The notes below the pieces were generated by a model, which did no database searches, was not told the origin of the DNA, and saw only the letters and a program-made list of their open reading frames with translations. Shown here in pieces: positions 41,215 through 53,543 of a stretch of 64,000 bases of DNA. The stretch spans positions 1 through 64,000 of the forward strand of contig NZ_PNYB01000025.1 in the NCBI RefSeq assembly GCF_002879855.1, in the 5' to 3' direction. Source of the stretch: Trinickia soli. GTDB lineage: Bacteria; Pseudomonadota; Gammaproteobacteria; Burkholderiales; Burkholderiaceae. Made by a program: the position numbers and the translations under genes. Every line of letters starts with the position of its first letter. Position 1 is the first letter of the stretch.

Positions 41215-43530
41215 TTGTTCAAACCTCATCGCTTTGTTCCTAAGTCGGTTGCGGTCGCGGCGCTCGCGGCTCACGGGCTCGTCGCTCACGCAGCGACGGC
41301 GCCTTTCGTCGTTAAAGACATCCGAATCGAGGGCTTGCAACGGATCGAACCCGGCACGGTGTTCTCCTACCTGCCGATCAAGCAAGGCGATACCTTCACG
41401 GATGACAAAGCGTCGGAGGCGATCCGCGCGCTTTATGCGACGGGCTTCTTCAGCGATGTGCGAATTGCCGCCGAAGGCGATGTCGTCATCGTCAATGTCA
41501 TCGAACGTCCGGCCATCGGCTCGATCGATTTCGCCGGCCTGCACGAATTCGACAAGGACGCGCTCACCAAAGCGCTGAAGGGCGTCGGCTTGTCGCCGGG
41601 CCGCTACTACGACAAGTCCCTCGTCGATCGCTCGGAGCAGGAGCTCAAGCGCCAATATCTGACGCGCGGCTTCTACGCCGCCGAAGTGACGACCACCGTC
41701 ACGCAGATCGACAGCAGCCGCGTGTCGATTCTGTTCACGGTGAACGAAGGGCCGAGCGCAAAAATCCGCCAGGTCAACTTCATCGGCAACAAGGCGTTCA
41801 GTACGGCTACGCTGCGCAACGAAATGCAGCTGTCTACGCCGAACTGGTTCTCGTGGTACACGAAGAACGATCTCTATTCGAAAGACAAGCTAACGGGCGA
41901 TCTGGAAAATGTTCGTTCGTTCTACCTGAACCGCGGCTATCTCGAATTCAATATCGAGTCGACGCAGGTGTCGATTTCGCCCGACAAAAAGGACATGTAC
42001 CTGACGCTCTCGGTGCATGAGGGCGAGCCGTACACGGTGTCGAGCGTGAAGCTCGCGGGGAACGTGCTCGATCGCGGCCCCGAGCTGCAAAAGCTCGTCA
42101 CGGTCAAACCCGGTGAGCGCTTCTCGGCCGCCAAGCTGCAGGCTACGACGAAAGCGATCGTCGACAAGCTCGGCGAGTACGGTTACGCATTTGCCACGGT
42201 CAATGCGCAGCCCGAGATCGATCAGGTGCATCACAAGGTTGCGTTGACGCTGCAGGTCGATCCGAGCCGCCGCGTCTACGTGCGGCGTATCAACGTCGTT
42301 GGCAACACGCGCACGCGCGACGAAGTGGTGCGTCGAGAAATGCGCCAACTCGAAAGCTCGTGGTTCGATTCGAGCCGTCTCGCGCTATCGAAGGATCGCA
42401 TCAACCGTCTCGGTTACTTCACCGATGTCGACGTCACGACGGTGCCCGTCGCCGGCACGGCCGATCAGGTCGACGTCAATGTCAAGGTCACGGAAAAACC
42501 GACGGGCGCGATCACGCTCGGGGCGGGTTTTTCTTCGACGGACAAGGTCGTGCTGTCGGCCGGTATCTCGCAGGACAACGTGTTCGGTTCGGGCACGAGC
42601 TTGTCCGTGAACGTGAACACGGCGCGCACTTACCGGACGTTGACCGTCACGCAAGTCGACCCGTATTTCACGGTCGACGGCATCAAGCGGATCACGGACG
42701 TCTATTACCGTACGACGCAGCCGCTCTACTACTCGACCAATTCGAGTTTTCGCATCATCACGGCGGGCGGCGACCTGAAGTTCGGGATTCCGTTCTCGGA
42801 AGTCGATACGGTGTTCTTCGGCGCGGGCTTCGAGCAGAACAAGCTCGACACCGATTCCTCGACGCCGCAGAGCTATGTCAACTACGTGAACGAGTTCGGG
42901 CGTGTGTCGAACAACATCCCGTTGACGATCGGCTGGTCCCGCGATGCCCGCGACAGCGCGTTGGTGCCGAGCCGCGGGTATTTCACGCAAGCGAACGCCG
43001 AGTACGGCACGCCGGTCGGCGCGACGCAGTATTACAAGGCGGATGTGCAAGCGCAGTACTACTACTCGTTCGCACGCGGTTTCGTGCTGGGGTTGAACTT
43101 CCAGGGCGGCTACGGTAACGGTCTGGGCGGCAAGCCGTTCCCGATCTTCAAGAACTACTTCGCGGGTGGTATCGGCTCCGTTCGCGGCTACGAGCCGAGC
43201 TCGCTGGGCCCGCGCGACACGTCGACGAACGACCCGATCGGCGGCTCGAAGATGGTTGTCGGAAACATCGAGCTCACGTTCCCGTTGCCGGGTACGGGGT
43301 ACGATCGTACGCTGCGCGTATTCACGTTCTTCGACGGCGGCAATGTCTGGGGACAGAGCGCGCCCGGCATCAGCACGACAGGGTCGAACGGGTTGCGCTA
43401 CGGGTACGGCGTGGGGCTTGCATGGATCTCGCCGATCGGCCCGCTCAAGCTGAGCTTGGGCTTCCCGGTCCAGAAGCATAACGGCGATCAATACCAGAAA
43501 TTCCAATTCCAGATCGGGACGGCGTTCTAA
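41215..43530 (+). CDS. bamA: Outer membrane protein assembly factor BamA
   Basis: A 771-residue Omp85 protein, the central subunit of the machine that folds outer-membrane beta-barrels. A signal peptide (residues 1-26, ending AHGLVAHA) precedes five POTRA domains (about 28-430) and a C-terminal barrel (about 435-771) with the VRGYE loop-6 motif and a terminal phenylalanine. The start is TTG at 41215, supported by the signal peptide and GGGGAAG upstream; no ATG lies in frame nearby. It is flanked by rseP and ompH. Confidence 0.96.
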   Translation: MFKPHRFVPKSVAVAALAAHGLVAHAATAPFVVKDIRIEGLQRIEPGTVFSYLPIKQGDTFTDDKASEAIRALYATGFFSDVRIAAEGDVVIVNVIERPAIGSIDFAGLHEFDKDALTKALKGVGLSPGRYYDKSLVDRSEQELKRQYLTRGFYAAEVTTTVTQIDSSRVSILFTVNEGPSAKIRQVNFIGNKAFSTATLRNEMQLSTPNWFSWYTKNDLYSKDKLTGDLENVRSFYLNRGYLEFNIESTQVSISPDKKDMYLTLSVHEGEPYTVSSVKLAGNVLDRGPELQKLVTVKPGERFSAAKLQATTKAIVDKLGEYGYAFATVNAQPEIDQVHHKVALTLQVDPSRRVYVRRINVVGNTRTRDEVVRREMRQLESSWFDSSRLALSKDRINRLGYFTDVDVTTVPVAGTADQVDVNVKVTEKPTGAITLGAGFSSTDKVVLSAGISQDNVFGSGTSLSVNVNTARTYRTLTVTQVDPYFTVDGIKRITDVYYRTTQPLYYSTNSSFRIITAGGDLKFGIPFSEVDTVFFGAGFEQNKLDTDSSTPQSYVNYVNEFGRVSNNIPLTIGWSRDARDSALVPSRGYFTQANAEYGTPVGATQYYKADVQAQYYYSFARGFVLGLNFQGGYGNGLGGKPFPIFKNYFAGGIGSVRGYEPSSLGPRDTSTNDPIGGSKMVVGNIELTFPLPGTGYDRTLRVFTFFDGGNVWGQSAPGISTTGSNGLRYGYGVGLAWISPIGPLKLSLGFPVQKHNGDQYQKFQFQIGTAF

Positions 43531-43568
43531 CGGGGCGCCATGCTCTGTCCAGCATCGAGAGGAAGATT

Positions 43569-44102
43569 TTGCAAACCGGTACGTTTATCAAGCGCGTGTT
43601 GGGTGCAGCGGCACTAACGGGGGCGCTCGTGGCCGGCGCCGCGCACGCTCAAGAGGCCCGCATCGCGGCTGTCAACTCAGACCGTATCCTGCGCGAGTCC
43701 GGCGCGGCGAAGGCCGCCCAGGCGAAGCTCGAGGCCGAATTCGCCACGCGCGACAAGGATTTGCAGGCGATGGCGGCGAAGATGAAGAAGCTGTCCGACC
43801 AGCTCGACTCGAGCGGAGCGTCGATGTCGCCGGCCGACCGCGCACAGAAGCAGAAAGATCTGGCGCAACTCGACACGGATTTCCAGCGCAAGCAGCGCGA
43901 GTTTCGCGAAGACCTGAACCAGCGTCGCAACGAAGAGCTGGCGGCCGTGCTCGACAAGGCGAACAAGGTCATCAAGCAGATCGCCGAGCAGCAGCATTAC
44001 GATTTGATCGTGCAAGAAGCCGTCTACGTGAGCCCGCGTATCGATATCACCGATCAGGTGATCAAGGCGCTGCCCGGTGCGGGCGCCGGCGCAACGAATT
44101 GA
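43569..44102 (+). CDS. skp: OmpH/Skp family periplasmic chaperone
   Basis: A 177-residue periplasmic chaperone that carries unfolded outer-membrane proteins to the Bam complex. A signal peptide (about residues 1-27, ending GAAHAQ) is followed by the short core strands ([12 protein letters not shown]) and a long charged helical hairpin (about 48-130) typical of the trimeric jellyfish fold. Start is TTG at 43569 with GAGGAAG upstream, the second TTG start in succession after bamA. lpxD follows after 19 bp. Confidence 0.93.
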   Translation: MQTGTFIKRVLGAAALTGALVAGAAHAQEARIAAVNSDRILRESGAAKAAQAKLEAEFATRDKDLQAMAAKMKKLSDQLDSSGASMSPADRAQKQKDLAQLDTDFQRKQREFREDLNQRRNEELAAVLDKANKVIKQIAEQQHYDLIVQEAVYVSPRIDITDQVIKALPGAGAGATN

Positions 44103-44121
44103 AAGACGGAACAGTACGCGA

Positions 44122-45195
44122 ATGGCACTGACGCTCGAGCAAATCGCGCAGCGTTTCGGCGGTGAGATCGTCGGCGACGCAACCCTGCAGGTGGGCGGGC
44201 TGGCGCCGCTCGACCTCGCGCAGCCGCATCAATTGGCGTTTCTCGCCAATCCAAAATACCTGTCGCAGGTTGAAACGACGCAGGCGGGCGCCGTGTTGAT
44301 CGCCGCGGCCGATCTCGATAAGCTGGCTTCCCGCGCGGGGCGTACCTTCATCGTTACGCCGAATCCGTACGCTTATTTCGCCCGCGTCGCTCAGTTGTTC
44401 ATCGATTTGGCCGCGCCGAAGGCGCCGGCCGGCGTGCATCCTGGCGCCGTGATCGATCCGAGCGCGCAGGTGGCGGCCAGCGCAGTCATTGGGCCGAATG
44501 TCGTCATCGACGCGTTCGTTGTGATCGGCGAGCAGGTGCGAATCGATGCGAACGTCACGATCGGTCGCGGCACGCGCATCGACGAGGGCGCGCATCTTTA
44601 TCCGAACGTGACGGTCTACCATGGCTGCAAGATCGGGCCGCGCGCGATCATCCATGCGGGCGCCGTTATCGGCTCGGACGGGTTCGGATTCGCCCCGGAT
44701 TTCGTCGGCGAGGGTGAAGCCCGCACGGGTAGCTGGGTCAAGATTCCCCAAGTTGGCGGCGTCACGATCGGCGCAGACGTCGAAATCGGCGCGAACACGA
44801 CGATCGATCGTGGCGCGATGGCCGATACGATCATCGAAGAGTGCGTCAAGATCGACAACCTGGTACAGATCGGCCACAACTGCAAGATCGGCGCTTACAC
44901 GGTCATTGCCGGCTGCGCGGGTATCGCGGGCAGCACGACCATCGGTCGCCACTGCATGATCGGTGGTGCGGTGGGGATTGCGGGGCACGTGACGCTGGCC
45001 GATTTCGTGATCGTGACGGCGAAGTCGGGCGTGTCGAAGTCGCTGCTCAAGCCGGGCATGTACACGAGCGCATTTCCCGCTGTGGGACACGCCGAATGGA
45101 ACAAGAGCGCAGCCTTGATGCGCAATCTCGATAAGATGCGCGAACGCATCAAGGCACTCGAAACGGCGCTGGCCGAACGAGGAAGCGAAGCTTGA
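44122..45195 (+). CDS. lpxD: UDP-3-O-(3-hydroxyacyl)glucosamine N-acyltransferase
   Basis: A 357-residue trimeric acyltransferase of lipid A synthesis that adds the second hydroxyacyl chain from acyl-ACP. The uridine-binding N-terminal domain (1-100) is followed by a left-handed beta-helix of hexapeptide repeats (about 105-320), containing the catalytic histidine in [12 protein letters not shown], and a C-terminal helix. The start at 44122 ([20 protein letters not shown]) is conserved. It lies in skp-lpxD-fabZ-lpxA-lpxB order, as in most proteobacteria. Confidence 0.96.
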   Translation: MALTLEQIAQRFGGEIVGDATLQVGGLAPLDLAQPHQLAFLANPKYLSQVETTQAGAVLIAAADLDKLASRAGRTFIVTPNPYAYFARVAQLFIDLAAPKAPAGVHPGAVIDPSAQVAASAVIGPNVVIDAFVVIGEQVRIDANVTIGRGTRIDEGAHLYPNVTVYHGCKIGPRAIIHAGAVIGSDGFGFAPDFVGEGEARTGSWVKIPQVGGVTIGADVEIGANTTIDRGAMADTIIEECVKIDNLVQIGHNCKIGAYTVIAGCAGIAGSTTIGRHCMIGGAVGIAGHVTLADFVIVTAKSGVSKSLLKPGMYTSAFPAVGHAEWNKSAALMRNLDKMRERIKALETALAERGSEA

Positions 45196-45313
45196 GCAAG
45201 CGCTGAAGTGCCGCGGCGGCACGCGCGGCCTTCGGCAAGAGGGCGTGGATACGCCGCGGTTAGCCTCCGTTGTAAATCACCCGCGCGAGACCCTTGCGTG
45301 AAGCAGACACACC

Positions 45314-45772
45314 ATGAGCACTGAAAAAATCAATCTCGACATCCATAAGATTCTCACGCTGCTGCCGCATCGTTATCCGATCCTGCTCGTGGACCGGGTG
45401 CTGGAGCTCGAGCCGCACAAGAGCATCAAGGCGCTGAAGAACGTGTCGATCAATGAGCCGTACTTCATGGGTCACTTCCCGCAGCGCCCGGTGATGCCCG
45501 GCGTGTTGATCATGGAGGCGCTGGCACAGACAGCGGCCCTTCTGACTTTTGCCGAAGAACCGCACGATCCGGAGACGACGCTGTACTACTTCGTCGGTAT
45601 CGATGGAGCGCGCTTCAAGCGCGTTGTCGAACCCGGCGATCAATTGATTCTCAACGTGACGTTCGAGCGTCGCATGCGCAACATCTGGAAATTCAAAGCG
45701 CACGCCGAGGTCGACGGCACGATTGCTGCCGAAGCCGAACTGATGTGCACGGTGAAGCAGACGAACGAGTGA
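45314..45772 (+). CDS. fabZ: 3-hydroxyacyl-ACP dehydratase FabZ
   Basis: A 152-residue hotdog-fold dehydratase of type II fatty acid synthesis. The catalytic pair is H54 ([18 protein letters not shown]) and E68. [18 protein letters not shown] opens the fold. It competes with LpxA for the 3-hydroxyacyl-ACP pool, which explains its conserved place between lpxD and lpxA. The preceding 118-bp gap has no recognisable element. Confidence 0.97.
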   Translation: MSTEKINLDIHKILTLLPHRYPILLVDRVLELEPHKSIKALKNVSINEPYFMGHFPQRPVMPGVLIMEALAQTAALLTFAEEPHDPETTLYYFVGIDGARFKRVVEPGDQLILNVTFERRMRNIWKFKAHAEVDGTIAAEAELMCTVKQTNE

Positions 45773-45788
45773 GAAGGGCCAAAAGCGC

Positions 45789-46577
45789 ATGAGCAGGATT
45801 CATCCCACCGCGATTATCGAGCCGGGCGCGCAGCTTGGCGAAGACGTCGAGATCGGCCCGTACGCGATCATCGGCGCAAACGTCACGATCGGCGCGCGTA
45901 CGTCGATCGGTTCGCATAGCGTGATCGAAGGCCATACGACGATCGGCGTCGACAACCGGATCGGCCATTACGCGTCGGTCGGCGGCCGACCGCAAGACAT
46001 GAAGTATCAGGGCGAGCCGACCCGGCTCGTCGTCGGCGATCGCAATACGATTCGCGAATTCACGACGATCCACACGGGCACCGTCCAGGACGGCGGCGTG
46101 ACGACACTCGGCGACGACAACTGGATCATGGCCTACGTCCATATCGGGCACGACTGCCATGTCGGCAGCCACGTCATCCTGTCGAGCAACGCGCAGATGG
46201 CGGGCCACGTCATCATCGGCGACTGGGCGATCGTCGGCGGCATGTCGGGCGTGCATCAATTCGTGAAGATCGGCGAGCACTCGATGCTGGGCGGCGCGTC
46301 GGCGCTCGTGCAGGACATCCCGCCGTTCGTCATCGCTGCGGGTAACAAAGCCGAGCCGCACGGCATCAACGTCGAAGGCTTGCGCCGCCGCGGTTTTTCG
46401 GCGGACGCGATTTCGGCCTTGCGCAGCGCCTACCGGCTGCTTTACAAGAACGGCCTGTCTCTCGAAGAGGCGAAGTTGCAGCTCGCGGAACTCGCATCGG
46501 CCGGCGGCGACGGCGACGAGCCTGTCCGCAAGCTCATCGCGTTCATCGAGACGTCGCAACGCGGCATCATTCGCTAG
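45789..46577 (+). CDS. lpxA: UDP-N-acetylglucosamine 3-O-acyltransferase
   Basis: A 262-residue trimeric left-handed beta-helix enzyme that catalyses the first step of lipid A synthesis. Hexapeptide repeats span about 1-190, with the catalytic histidine inferred as H121 in HIGHDCHVG and the [16 protein letters not shown] substrate loop; a helical C-terminal domain follows ([20 protein letters not shown]). lpxB starts 3 nt after its stop. Confidence 0.97.
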   Translation: MSRIHPTAIIEPGAQLGEDVEIGPYAIIGANVTIGARTSIGSHSVIEGHTTIGVDNRIGHYASVGGRPQDMKYQGEPTRLVVGDRNTIREFTTIHTGTVQDGGVTTLGDDNWIMAYVHIGHDCHVGSHVILSSNAQMAGHVIIGDWAIVGGMSGVHQFVKIGEHSMLGGASALVQDIPPFVIAAGNKAEPHGINVEGLRRRGFSADAISALRSAYRLLYKNGLSLEEAKLQLAELASAGGDGDEPVRKLIAFIETSQRGIIR

Positions 46578-46580
46578 TCG

Positions 46581-47750
46581 ATGACGCCGCAATCGAATGC
46601 GCTGCGCATTGCGATGGTGGCCGGCGAGCCGTCCGGCGATCTGCTGGCCGCCTCGCTGCTCGGCGGCCTCGGACGCCGGTTGCCGCAGGACACGCGGTAT
46701 TTCGGCATCGGCGGGCCACGCATGGCCGCGCAGGGTTTCGAGCCGCACTGGCCGATGGAGAAGCTTGCTGTCCGCGGCTATGTCGAAGCGCTGCGCCACA
46801 TTCCCGAAATCCTCGGCATCCGCAACGAGCTGAAGCGCCAGTTGCTGGCCGAGCCGCCGCACGCGTTTATCGGCGTCGATGCGCCCGATTTCAATTTCGG
46901 GCTCGAGCAGGCGCTGCGCGGGGCCGGCATTCCGACGATTCACTTCGTTTGTCCATCCATCTGGGCTTGGCGTGGCGGACGCATCAAGACGATCGCGAAG
47001 GCCGTCGATCACATGCTGTGTGTCTTTCCGTTCGAGACAGCGCTGCTCGAGAAGGCTCACGTCTCCTCGACCTATGTCGGCCACCCGCTCGCGGACGAAA
47101 TCCCGATCGAGCCCGATGTGGCGGGGGCGCGCAAGAGTTTGGGGCTGCCCGAGGGCGGTCCCGTCGTTGCCGTGTTGCCCGGTAGCCGGCGCTCCGAGAT
47201 CGGTTTGATCGGCCCGACGTTTTTCGCGACGATGGCGATCATGCAGCAACGCGAGCCCGGCTTGCGGTTCGTCATGCCCGCGGCCACGCCCGCATTGCGC
47301 GAACTGCTGCAGCCGCTCGTTGCGCAGCACCCCGAGCTTGCGCTCACGATTACCGACGGCGATGCCCAGCGGGCCATGACGGCGGCCGACGCCGTGCTCG
47401 TCAAAAGCGGCACCGTGACGCTCGAGGCCGCACTGCTGAAAAAGCCGATGGTGATCTCGTACAAGGTGCCTTGGTTGACGGGGCAGATCATGCGTCGGCA
47501 AGGGTATTTGCCGTATGTCGGCTTGCCCAATATCCTGGCCGGCCGTTTTGTCGTGCCGGAACTGCTGCAGCATTTCGCAACGCCGGACGCGCTGGCGGAG
47601 GCCATGCTCGTCCAGTTGCACGACGACGCGAATCGGCGCACGCTCATCGACGTGTTCACGCAGATGCATCTGACGCTGCGCAGGAATACAGCCGAGTGCG
47701 CAGCCGAGGCGGTTGCGCGTGTCATCGAAGCGAGGAAGCCGCGCCCATGA
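46581..47750 (+). CDS. lpxB: Lipid-A-disaccharide synthase
   Basis: A 389-residue GT19 glycosyltransferase at the inner membrane that joins lipid X and UDP-diacylglucosamine. The N-terminal [16 protein letters not shown] motif, [30 protein letters not shown] and [14 protein letters not shown] are all present. Its stop overlaps the rnhB start (ATGA), so the lpx operon continues into rnhB. Confidence 0.96.
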   Translation: MTPQSNALRIAMVAGEPSGDLLAASLLGGLGRRLPQDTRYFGIGGPRMAAQGFEPHWPMEKLAVRGYVEALRHIPEILGIRNELKRQLLAEPPHAFIGVDAPDFNFGLEQALRGAGIPTIHFVCPSIWAWRGGRIKTIAKAVDHMLCVFPFETALLEKAHVSSTYVGHPLADEIPIEPDVAGARKSLGLPEGGPVVAVLPGSRRSEIGLIGPTFFATMAIMQQREPGLRFVMPAATPALRELLQPLVAQHPELALTITDGDAQRAMTAADAVLVKSGTVTLEAALLKKPMVISYKVPWLTGQIMRRQGYLPYVGLPNILAGRFVVPELLQHFATPDALAEAMLVQLHDDANRRTLIDVFTQMHLTLRRNTAECAAEAVARVIEARKPRP

Positions 47751-48580
47751 CGACGTCTCGACCGCCACGAGCGAAACGCACGGCCGACGCGCCGAAGCCG
47801 GCTGCCGGCGCGGCGTCTCGCGCGAAACGCGGACCGACGGTGGTGCAGGGTGCGCTCAACTTCGACTCGCCGGCGGACATCGTTTGCGGCGTCGACGAGG
47901 CCGGGCGCGGGCCGTTGGCGGGCCCCGTCGTGGCCGCCGCCGTGATCCTCGATCCCAAGCGTCGTATCCGCGGCCTCGACGATTCGAAAGTGCTGACGGC
48001 CAATAAGCGCGAGATGCTCTACGAGAAGATCGTCGAGCGATCGCTTAGCTATTGTGTCGCGTCGGCCAGCGTCGAAGAGATCGACCGCCTCAATATCCTG
48101 CACGCGACCATGTTGGCCATGAAGCGGGCCGTGGAGGGGCTGTCGATCACGCCGACGCTCGCTCGGATCGACGGCAATCGTTGCCCCGTGCTTGCCGTTC
48201 GCAGCGAGGCCGTGATCGGTGGCGATGCATTGGTGCCGGCGATTTCCGCGGCGTCGATTCTGGCGAAGGTCACGCGCGACCGGATGCTGACCGAGTTGCA
48301 CGAACAGTTCCCGATGTACGGCTTCGACGCCCACGCCGGCTACGGGACGGCTCGGCATCTGGCTGCGCTGATCGAACATGGGCCCTGCGAGCATCATCGT
48401 CGCTCGTTCGCGCCGGTGCGGGCGGCATTCGAGCGGCGTGGCATGGCAGTCACGCTGCCGGACGGCGCGAGCATCATTGCGGTCGAGGAAATCATCGACG
48501 ACGCGTTCGACGAAACCGCGCTGTACGACGAAGCGTTTCGGGCCGACATCGAAGGCACGGACGCCGGCGCCAACCCATAA
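47747..48580 (+). CDS. rnhB: Ribonuclease HII with terminal extensions
   Basis: A 277-residue RNase H-fold enzyme that removes single ribonucleotides and RNA primers from DNA. Catalytic residues are in [15 protein letters not shown], with [15 protein letters not shown] further on. About 40 N-terminal residues are Lys/Arg/Ala-rich, and about 45 residues follow the normal C-terminal end (acidic, [20 protein letters not shown]). Typical RnhB proteins are about 200-215 residues, so both ends are extended. Start overlaps the lpxB stop. Confidence 0.93.
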   Translation: MTTSRPPRAKRTADAPKPAAGAASRAKRGPTVVQGALNFDSPADIVCGVDEAGRGPLAGPVVAAAVILDPKRRIRGLDDSKVLTANKREMLYEKIVERSLSYCVASASVEEIDRLNILHATMLAMKRAVEGLSITPTLARIDGNRCPVLAVRSEAVIGGDALVPAISAASILAKVTRDRMLTELHEQFPMYGFDAHAGYGTARHLAALIEHGPCEHHRRSFAPVRAAFERRGMAVTLPDGASIIAVEEIIDDAFDETALYDEAFRADIEGTDAGANP

Positions 48581-48658
48581 CTGTGCCCGGTCAAGCAGCC
48601 CGCACTTCAAGTTTCGGGCCTCGAAGGCCAGGCCGTTTCTTCTCTGCGTTCAAATTCC

Positions 48659-49444
48659 GTGAAAGCGATTACCTCGCGCGACAACCCCTTCTATAAGCGC
48701 CTCAAGGCGCTGGCCGCATCGACGCATCACCAGAAGAAGAGCGGTCATGCGTTGCTCGAGGGCTTCCATCTGGCGTCAGCTTACCTGGACACAGCCGGGC
48801 AGCCCGAGACCTGCGTCGTCACGGACGGCGCATTGCGACACGACGAGGCGCGAGCGATCGTCGCGCGCATCGATGCCGAGCGTATCGTGACGCTGCCGGA
48901 CGCATTGTTCGGCCAGTTGTCCAACGTGGTACACGGCGTGGGCATGCTCTTGGTGGTCGATAAGCTCAGTCCCGCGTTGCCCGAACGCGTTGAGACGAGC
49001 TGCGTCGTGCTGGACGGTGTCCAAGACGCCGGCAACGTCGGGTCGATCCTGCGCAGCGCTGCGGCAGCGGGCGTGAACCGGGTGTTTTGCGCGCCGGGAA
49101 CGGCCTACGCGTGGTCGTCGAAGGTATTACGCTCGGGCATGGGCGCGCACTTTCTCCTGGACGTCCACGAGGATGTCGATGCCGCGCAGTTGCTGCCCCG
49201 TTTGGCCGTGCCGGCGGCCATGACCGATTCCCATGCCCCGGAGACAATTTACGACTGCGATTTGTCGAGGCCGATCGCCTGGATCTTCGGAAATGAAGGG
49301 GCGGGCGTATCGGCGTCCTGGAGAGCGGCAGTCGCTCACCGCCTGACGATTCCGCAGCCGGGTGGCATGGAGTCGCTCAATGTCGCCGCGGCGGCTGCGA
49401 TTTGTCTGTTCGAACAGTGCCGCCAGCAGCGCGCGTCACGCTGA
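48659..49444 (+). CDS. TrmH/SpoU family RNA 2'-O-methyltransferase
   Basis: A 261-residue SPOUT methyltransferase. The N-terminal substrate-binding domain (ITSRDNPFYKRLKALAAS; about 1-100) is followed by the trefoil-knot domain with the three family motifs: LDGVQDAGNVGSILRSAAAAG, WIFGNEGAGVS and IPQPGGMESLNVAAAAAI. The ITSRxNPxxK start is typical of enzymes acting on 23S rRNA, such as RlmB-like and TsnR-like members, but the target nucleotide is not predictable. Start is GTG. It lies 78 bp after rnhB and ends the plus-strand cluster. Confidence 0.9.
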   Translation: MKAITSRDNPFYKRLKALAASTHHQKKSGHALLEGFHLASAYLDTAGQPETCVVTDGALRHDEARAIVARIDAERIVTLPDALFGQLSNVVHGVGMLLVVDKLSPALPERVETSCVVLDGVQDAGNVGSILRSAAAAGVNRVFCAPGTAYAWSSKVLRSGMGAHFLLDVHEDVDAAQLLPRLAVPAAMTDSHAPETIYDCDLSRPIAWIFGNEGAGVSASWRAAVAHRLTIPQPGGMESLNVAAAAAICLFEQCRQQRASR

Positions 49445-49462
49445 CGCGCGCCGTGTGGACCA

Positions 49463-50278
49463 TCAATAAGCCGGCCGTTCGAGCTTGATTTCCTGCAGGA
49501 TCGTCGTCGCGATTTCCTCGATCGATTTATGCGTCGACGATAGCCATTTGATTCCTTCGCGCCGCATCAGCGCTTCGGCCTCGTTGATTTCGTAGCGGCA
49601 GTTCTCGAGGGCCGCATACTTGCTGCCGGGACGCCGCTCGTTGCGGATCTCCGATAACCGTTGCGGATCGATCGATAGCCCGAACAGCTTTTCCCGGTGG
49701 GCGATCAGCGGTGTCGGCAGCTTGCCGCGCTCGAAATCTTCCGGAATCAGCGGGTAGTTGGCCGCTTTGACGCCGTACTGCATCGCGAGATAGAGGCTCG
49801 TCGGCGTCTTGCCGCTTCGCGAAACGCCAACAAGGATGACGTCGGCGTCGGCAAGATTGCGGTTCGACTGGCCGTCGTCATGCGCGAGCGAAAAGTTGAT
49901 CGCCTCGATGCGCGTCTTGTATTCGTCCGTATCGGCGTTCTGATGGCCGCGCCCGATCGCATGGGTCGACTTCATCTCGAGCTCTTGTTCCAGCGGTTCG
50001 ACGAACTGTTGGAAGATGTCGAGCACGAGCGCGTTTGAATTTTTCACGATCGCGTTGGACGCGCTGTCGACGAGGGTCGTGAAGACGATCGGACGGCGCC
50101 CGTCGAGCTGCGCCGATTCGCTGATTTTTTCGATCGTGGCGTAGGCCTTGTCGACAGAATCGACGAACGGCACGCGCACGAGGCGAAACTTCTGGTCGAA
50201 TTGGGACAGGATCGAATGGGCGAACGTTTCGGCGGTGATCCCAGTTCCGTCGGAGACGATAAATACGGTAGGCGGCAT
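49463..50278 (-). CDS. ppsR: PEP synthase regulatory protein (kinase/pyrophosphorylase)
   Basis: A 271-residue DUF299 protein that inactivates PEP synthase by ADP-dependent phosphorylation of a threonine and reactivates it by phosphorolysis. The N-terminal [20 protein letters not shown] and the P-loop [15 protein letters not shown] are diagnostic. Two ATGs four codons apart are possible; [11 protein letters not shown] gives the usual length. It is divergent from its target ppsA, the conserved arrangement. Confidence 0.95.
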   Translation of the reverse strand: MPPTVFIVSDGTGITAETFAHSILSQFDQKFRLVRVPFVDSVDKAYATIEKISESAQLDGRRPIVFTTLVDSASNAIVKNSNALVLDIFQQFVEPLEQELEMKSTHAIGRGHQNADTDEYKTRIEAINFSLAHDDGQSNRNLADADVILVGVSRSGKTPTSLYLAMQYGVKAANYPLIPEDFERGKLPTPLIAHREKLFGLSIDPQRLSEIRNERRPGSKYAALENCRYEINEAEALMRREGIKWLSSTHKSIEEIATTILQEIKLERPAY

Positions 50279-50407
50279 CGGCAAACGCATCGAAAGCAGC
50301 AGGCGCTGCGGGAGGAAGCGCGATTTTCGCGCGTTTTCGCGGACAGAGGTGCCGGCGATTGACATACCCCCGTCGCAACACAGCAGGCGACGGGTTAGAA
50401 GCAGGGT

Positions 50408-50436
50408 AGAATAGCGGCAACCTGTTGGATAAGCAA
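50408..50436 (-). promoter_or_regulatory. Candidate promoter of ppsR
   Basis: On the minus strand TTGCTT (50436-50431) and TATTCT (50413-50408) are 17 nt apart. The left dyad of the paired operator-like sites sits inside the spacer. Confidence 0.45.
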
Positions 50437-50479
50437 TTGCAATCGGATAGACGAAGCGATTGTTTCTCCAACAGGTTGC
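50417..50479. promoter_or_regulatory. Paired operator-like dyads between ppsR and ppsA
   Basis: GCAACCTGTTGGA (50417-50429) and its exact reverse complement (50467-50479) form a 13-bp inverted repeat with a 37-nt spacer. Each half also contains its own dyad, CAAC-2 nt-GTTG (50418-50427 and 50469-50478), with centres 51 bp apart. The left dyad overlaps the ppsR promoter candidate and the right one abuts the ppsA -35. Binding by one regulator at both promoters is my inference. Confidence 0.55.
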
Positions 50480-50505
50480 GCGTGATGCGCACCGGGTTCT
50501 TATAG
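50476..50505 (+). promoter_or_regulatory. Candidate promoter of ppsA
   Basis: TTGCGC (50476-50481) and TTATAG (50500-50505) are separated by 18 nt and face ppsA; transcription would begin about 50 nt before its start codon. The right CAAC-GTTG dyad overlaps the -35. Confidence 0.45.
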
Positions 50506-50564
50506 CCCGCGCGCACCAAGCCCACACGCGCGACCGAGTATTTTTTTCACACTTAGGGGCTTGT

Positions 50565-52967
<2,403 letters not shown>

Positions 52968-53021
52968 ACGCGTCCGGTCGCGGGCCCGCCCACCAAAGCG
53001 GGCCCGGCTTCGTGATATAAC

Positions 53022-53048
53022 GCCCCGGTGAATCCGGGGCTTTTTTTT
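53022..53048 (+). terminator. Intrinsic terminator of ppsA
   Basis: GCCCCGG (53022-53028) and CCGGGGC (53034-53040) with a 5-nt loop are followed by eight T residues. A second hairpin with 9-bp arms (52981-52989 and 52998-53006) precedes it. The T-tract ends 15 nt before the nfeD start codon, so nfeD must be transcribed from within this region or by readthrough. Confidence 0.9.
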
Positions 53049-53063
53049 CGTGGAGACCATCCG

Positions 53064-53540
53064 ATGACGCCGAACGACTTTCTCTGGTGGATCGGTGCGG
53101 GAGCGCTCATCGTCGCCGAACTGCTGACGGGCACGTTCTACTTGCTGATGATCGCGCTGGGCCTCATTGCGGGCGCGTTGGCGAAGTTGAGCGGAGCGAG
53201 TCTCGCCGTGCAGTACCTGTGCGCAGCGCTCGTCGCGTTGGCAGCCGTCGTGCTGCTGCGTCGGTCGAAGTTTGGGCGGCGCCGTGAGCGGCGCGATGCC
53301 TCCACGAACCCCGATGTCATCCTGGACGTCGGCGCTCCCGTCGAAGTGCTGACCTGGCGCGACGGCTGTGCGCGCGTGCCTTACCGCGGCGCCGAATGGG
53401 ACGTCGAACTCGCGCCGGGCGAACGCGACGATGCCCGCTTTTACGAAATTGCGGCCGTGCGTGCCAACCGTCTCGTACTCGTCGAGAAGGGGCACGCGTC
53501 GAAGCGGACACATCATTCGGTGTCAACAACAAAGGAGTGA
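53064..53540 (+). CDS. NfeD family membrane protein
   Basis: A 158-residue protein with two hydrophobic hairpin segments (about 5-75) and a C-terminal OB-fold domain (about 90-145, containing VGAPVEVLTWRDGCARVPYRGAEW). Short NfeD proteins pair with SPFH/stomatin proteins in membrane microdomains, and here the SPFH gene follows after 3 nt. Start at 53064 (MTPNDFLWWIG) is supported by TGGAGA upstream. Confidence 0.9.
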   Translation: MTPNDFLWWIGAGALIVAELLTGTFYLLMIALGLIAGALAKLSGASLAVQYLCAALVALAAVVLLRRSKFGRRRERRDASTNPDVILDVGAPVEVLTWRDGCARVPYRGAEWDVELAPGERDDARFYEIAAVRANRLVLVEKGHASKRTHHSVSTTKE

Positions 53541-53543
53541 ACG

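Noticed and set aside
45693-47768. 691-codon minus-strand open frame opposite lpxA-lpxB
   Set aside because: Its Arg/His/Asp-rich translation mirrors the hexapeptide-repeat codons of lpxA; the sense genes have complete catalytic motifs.
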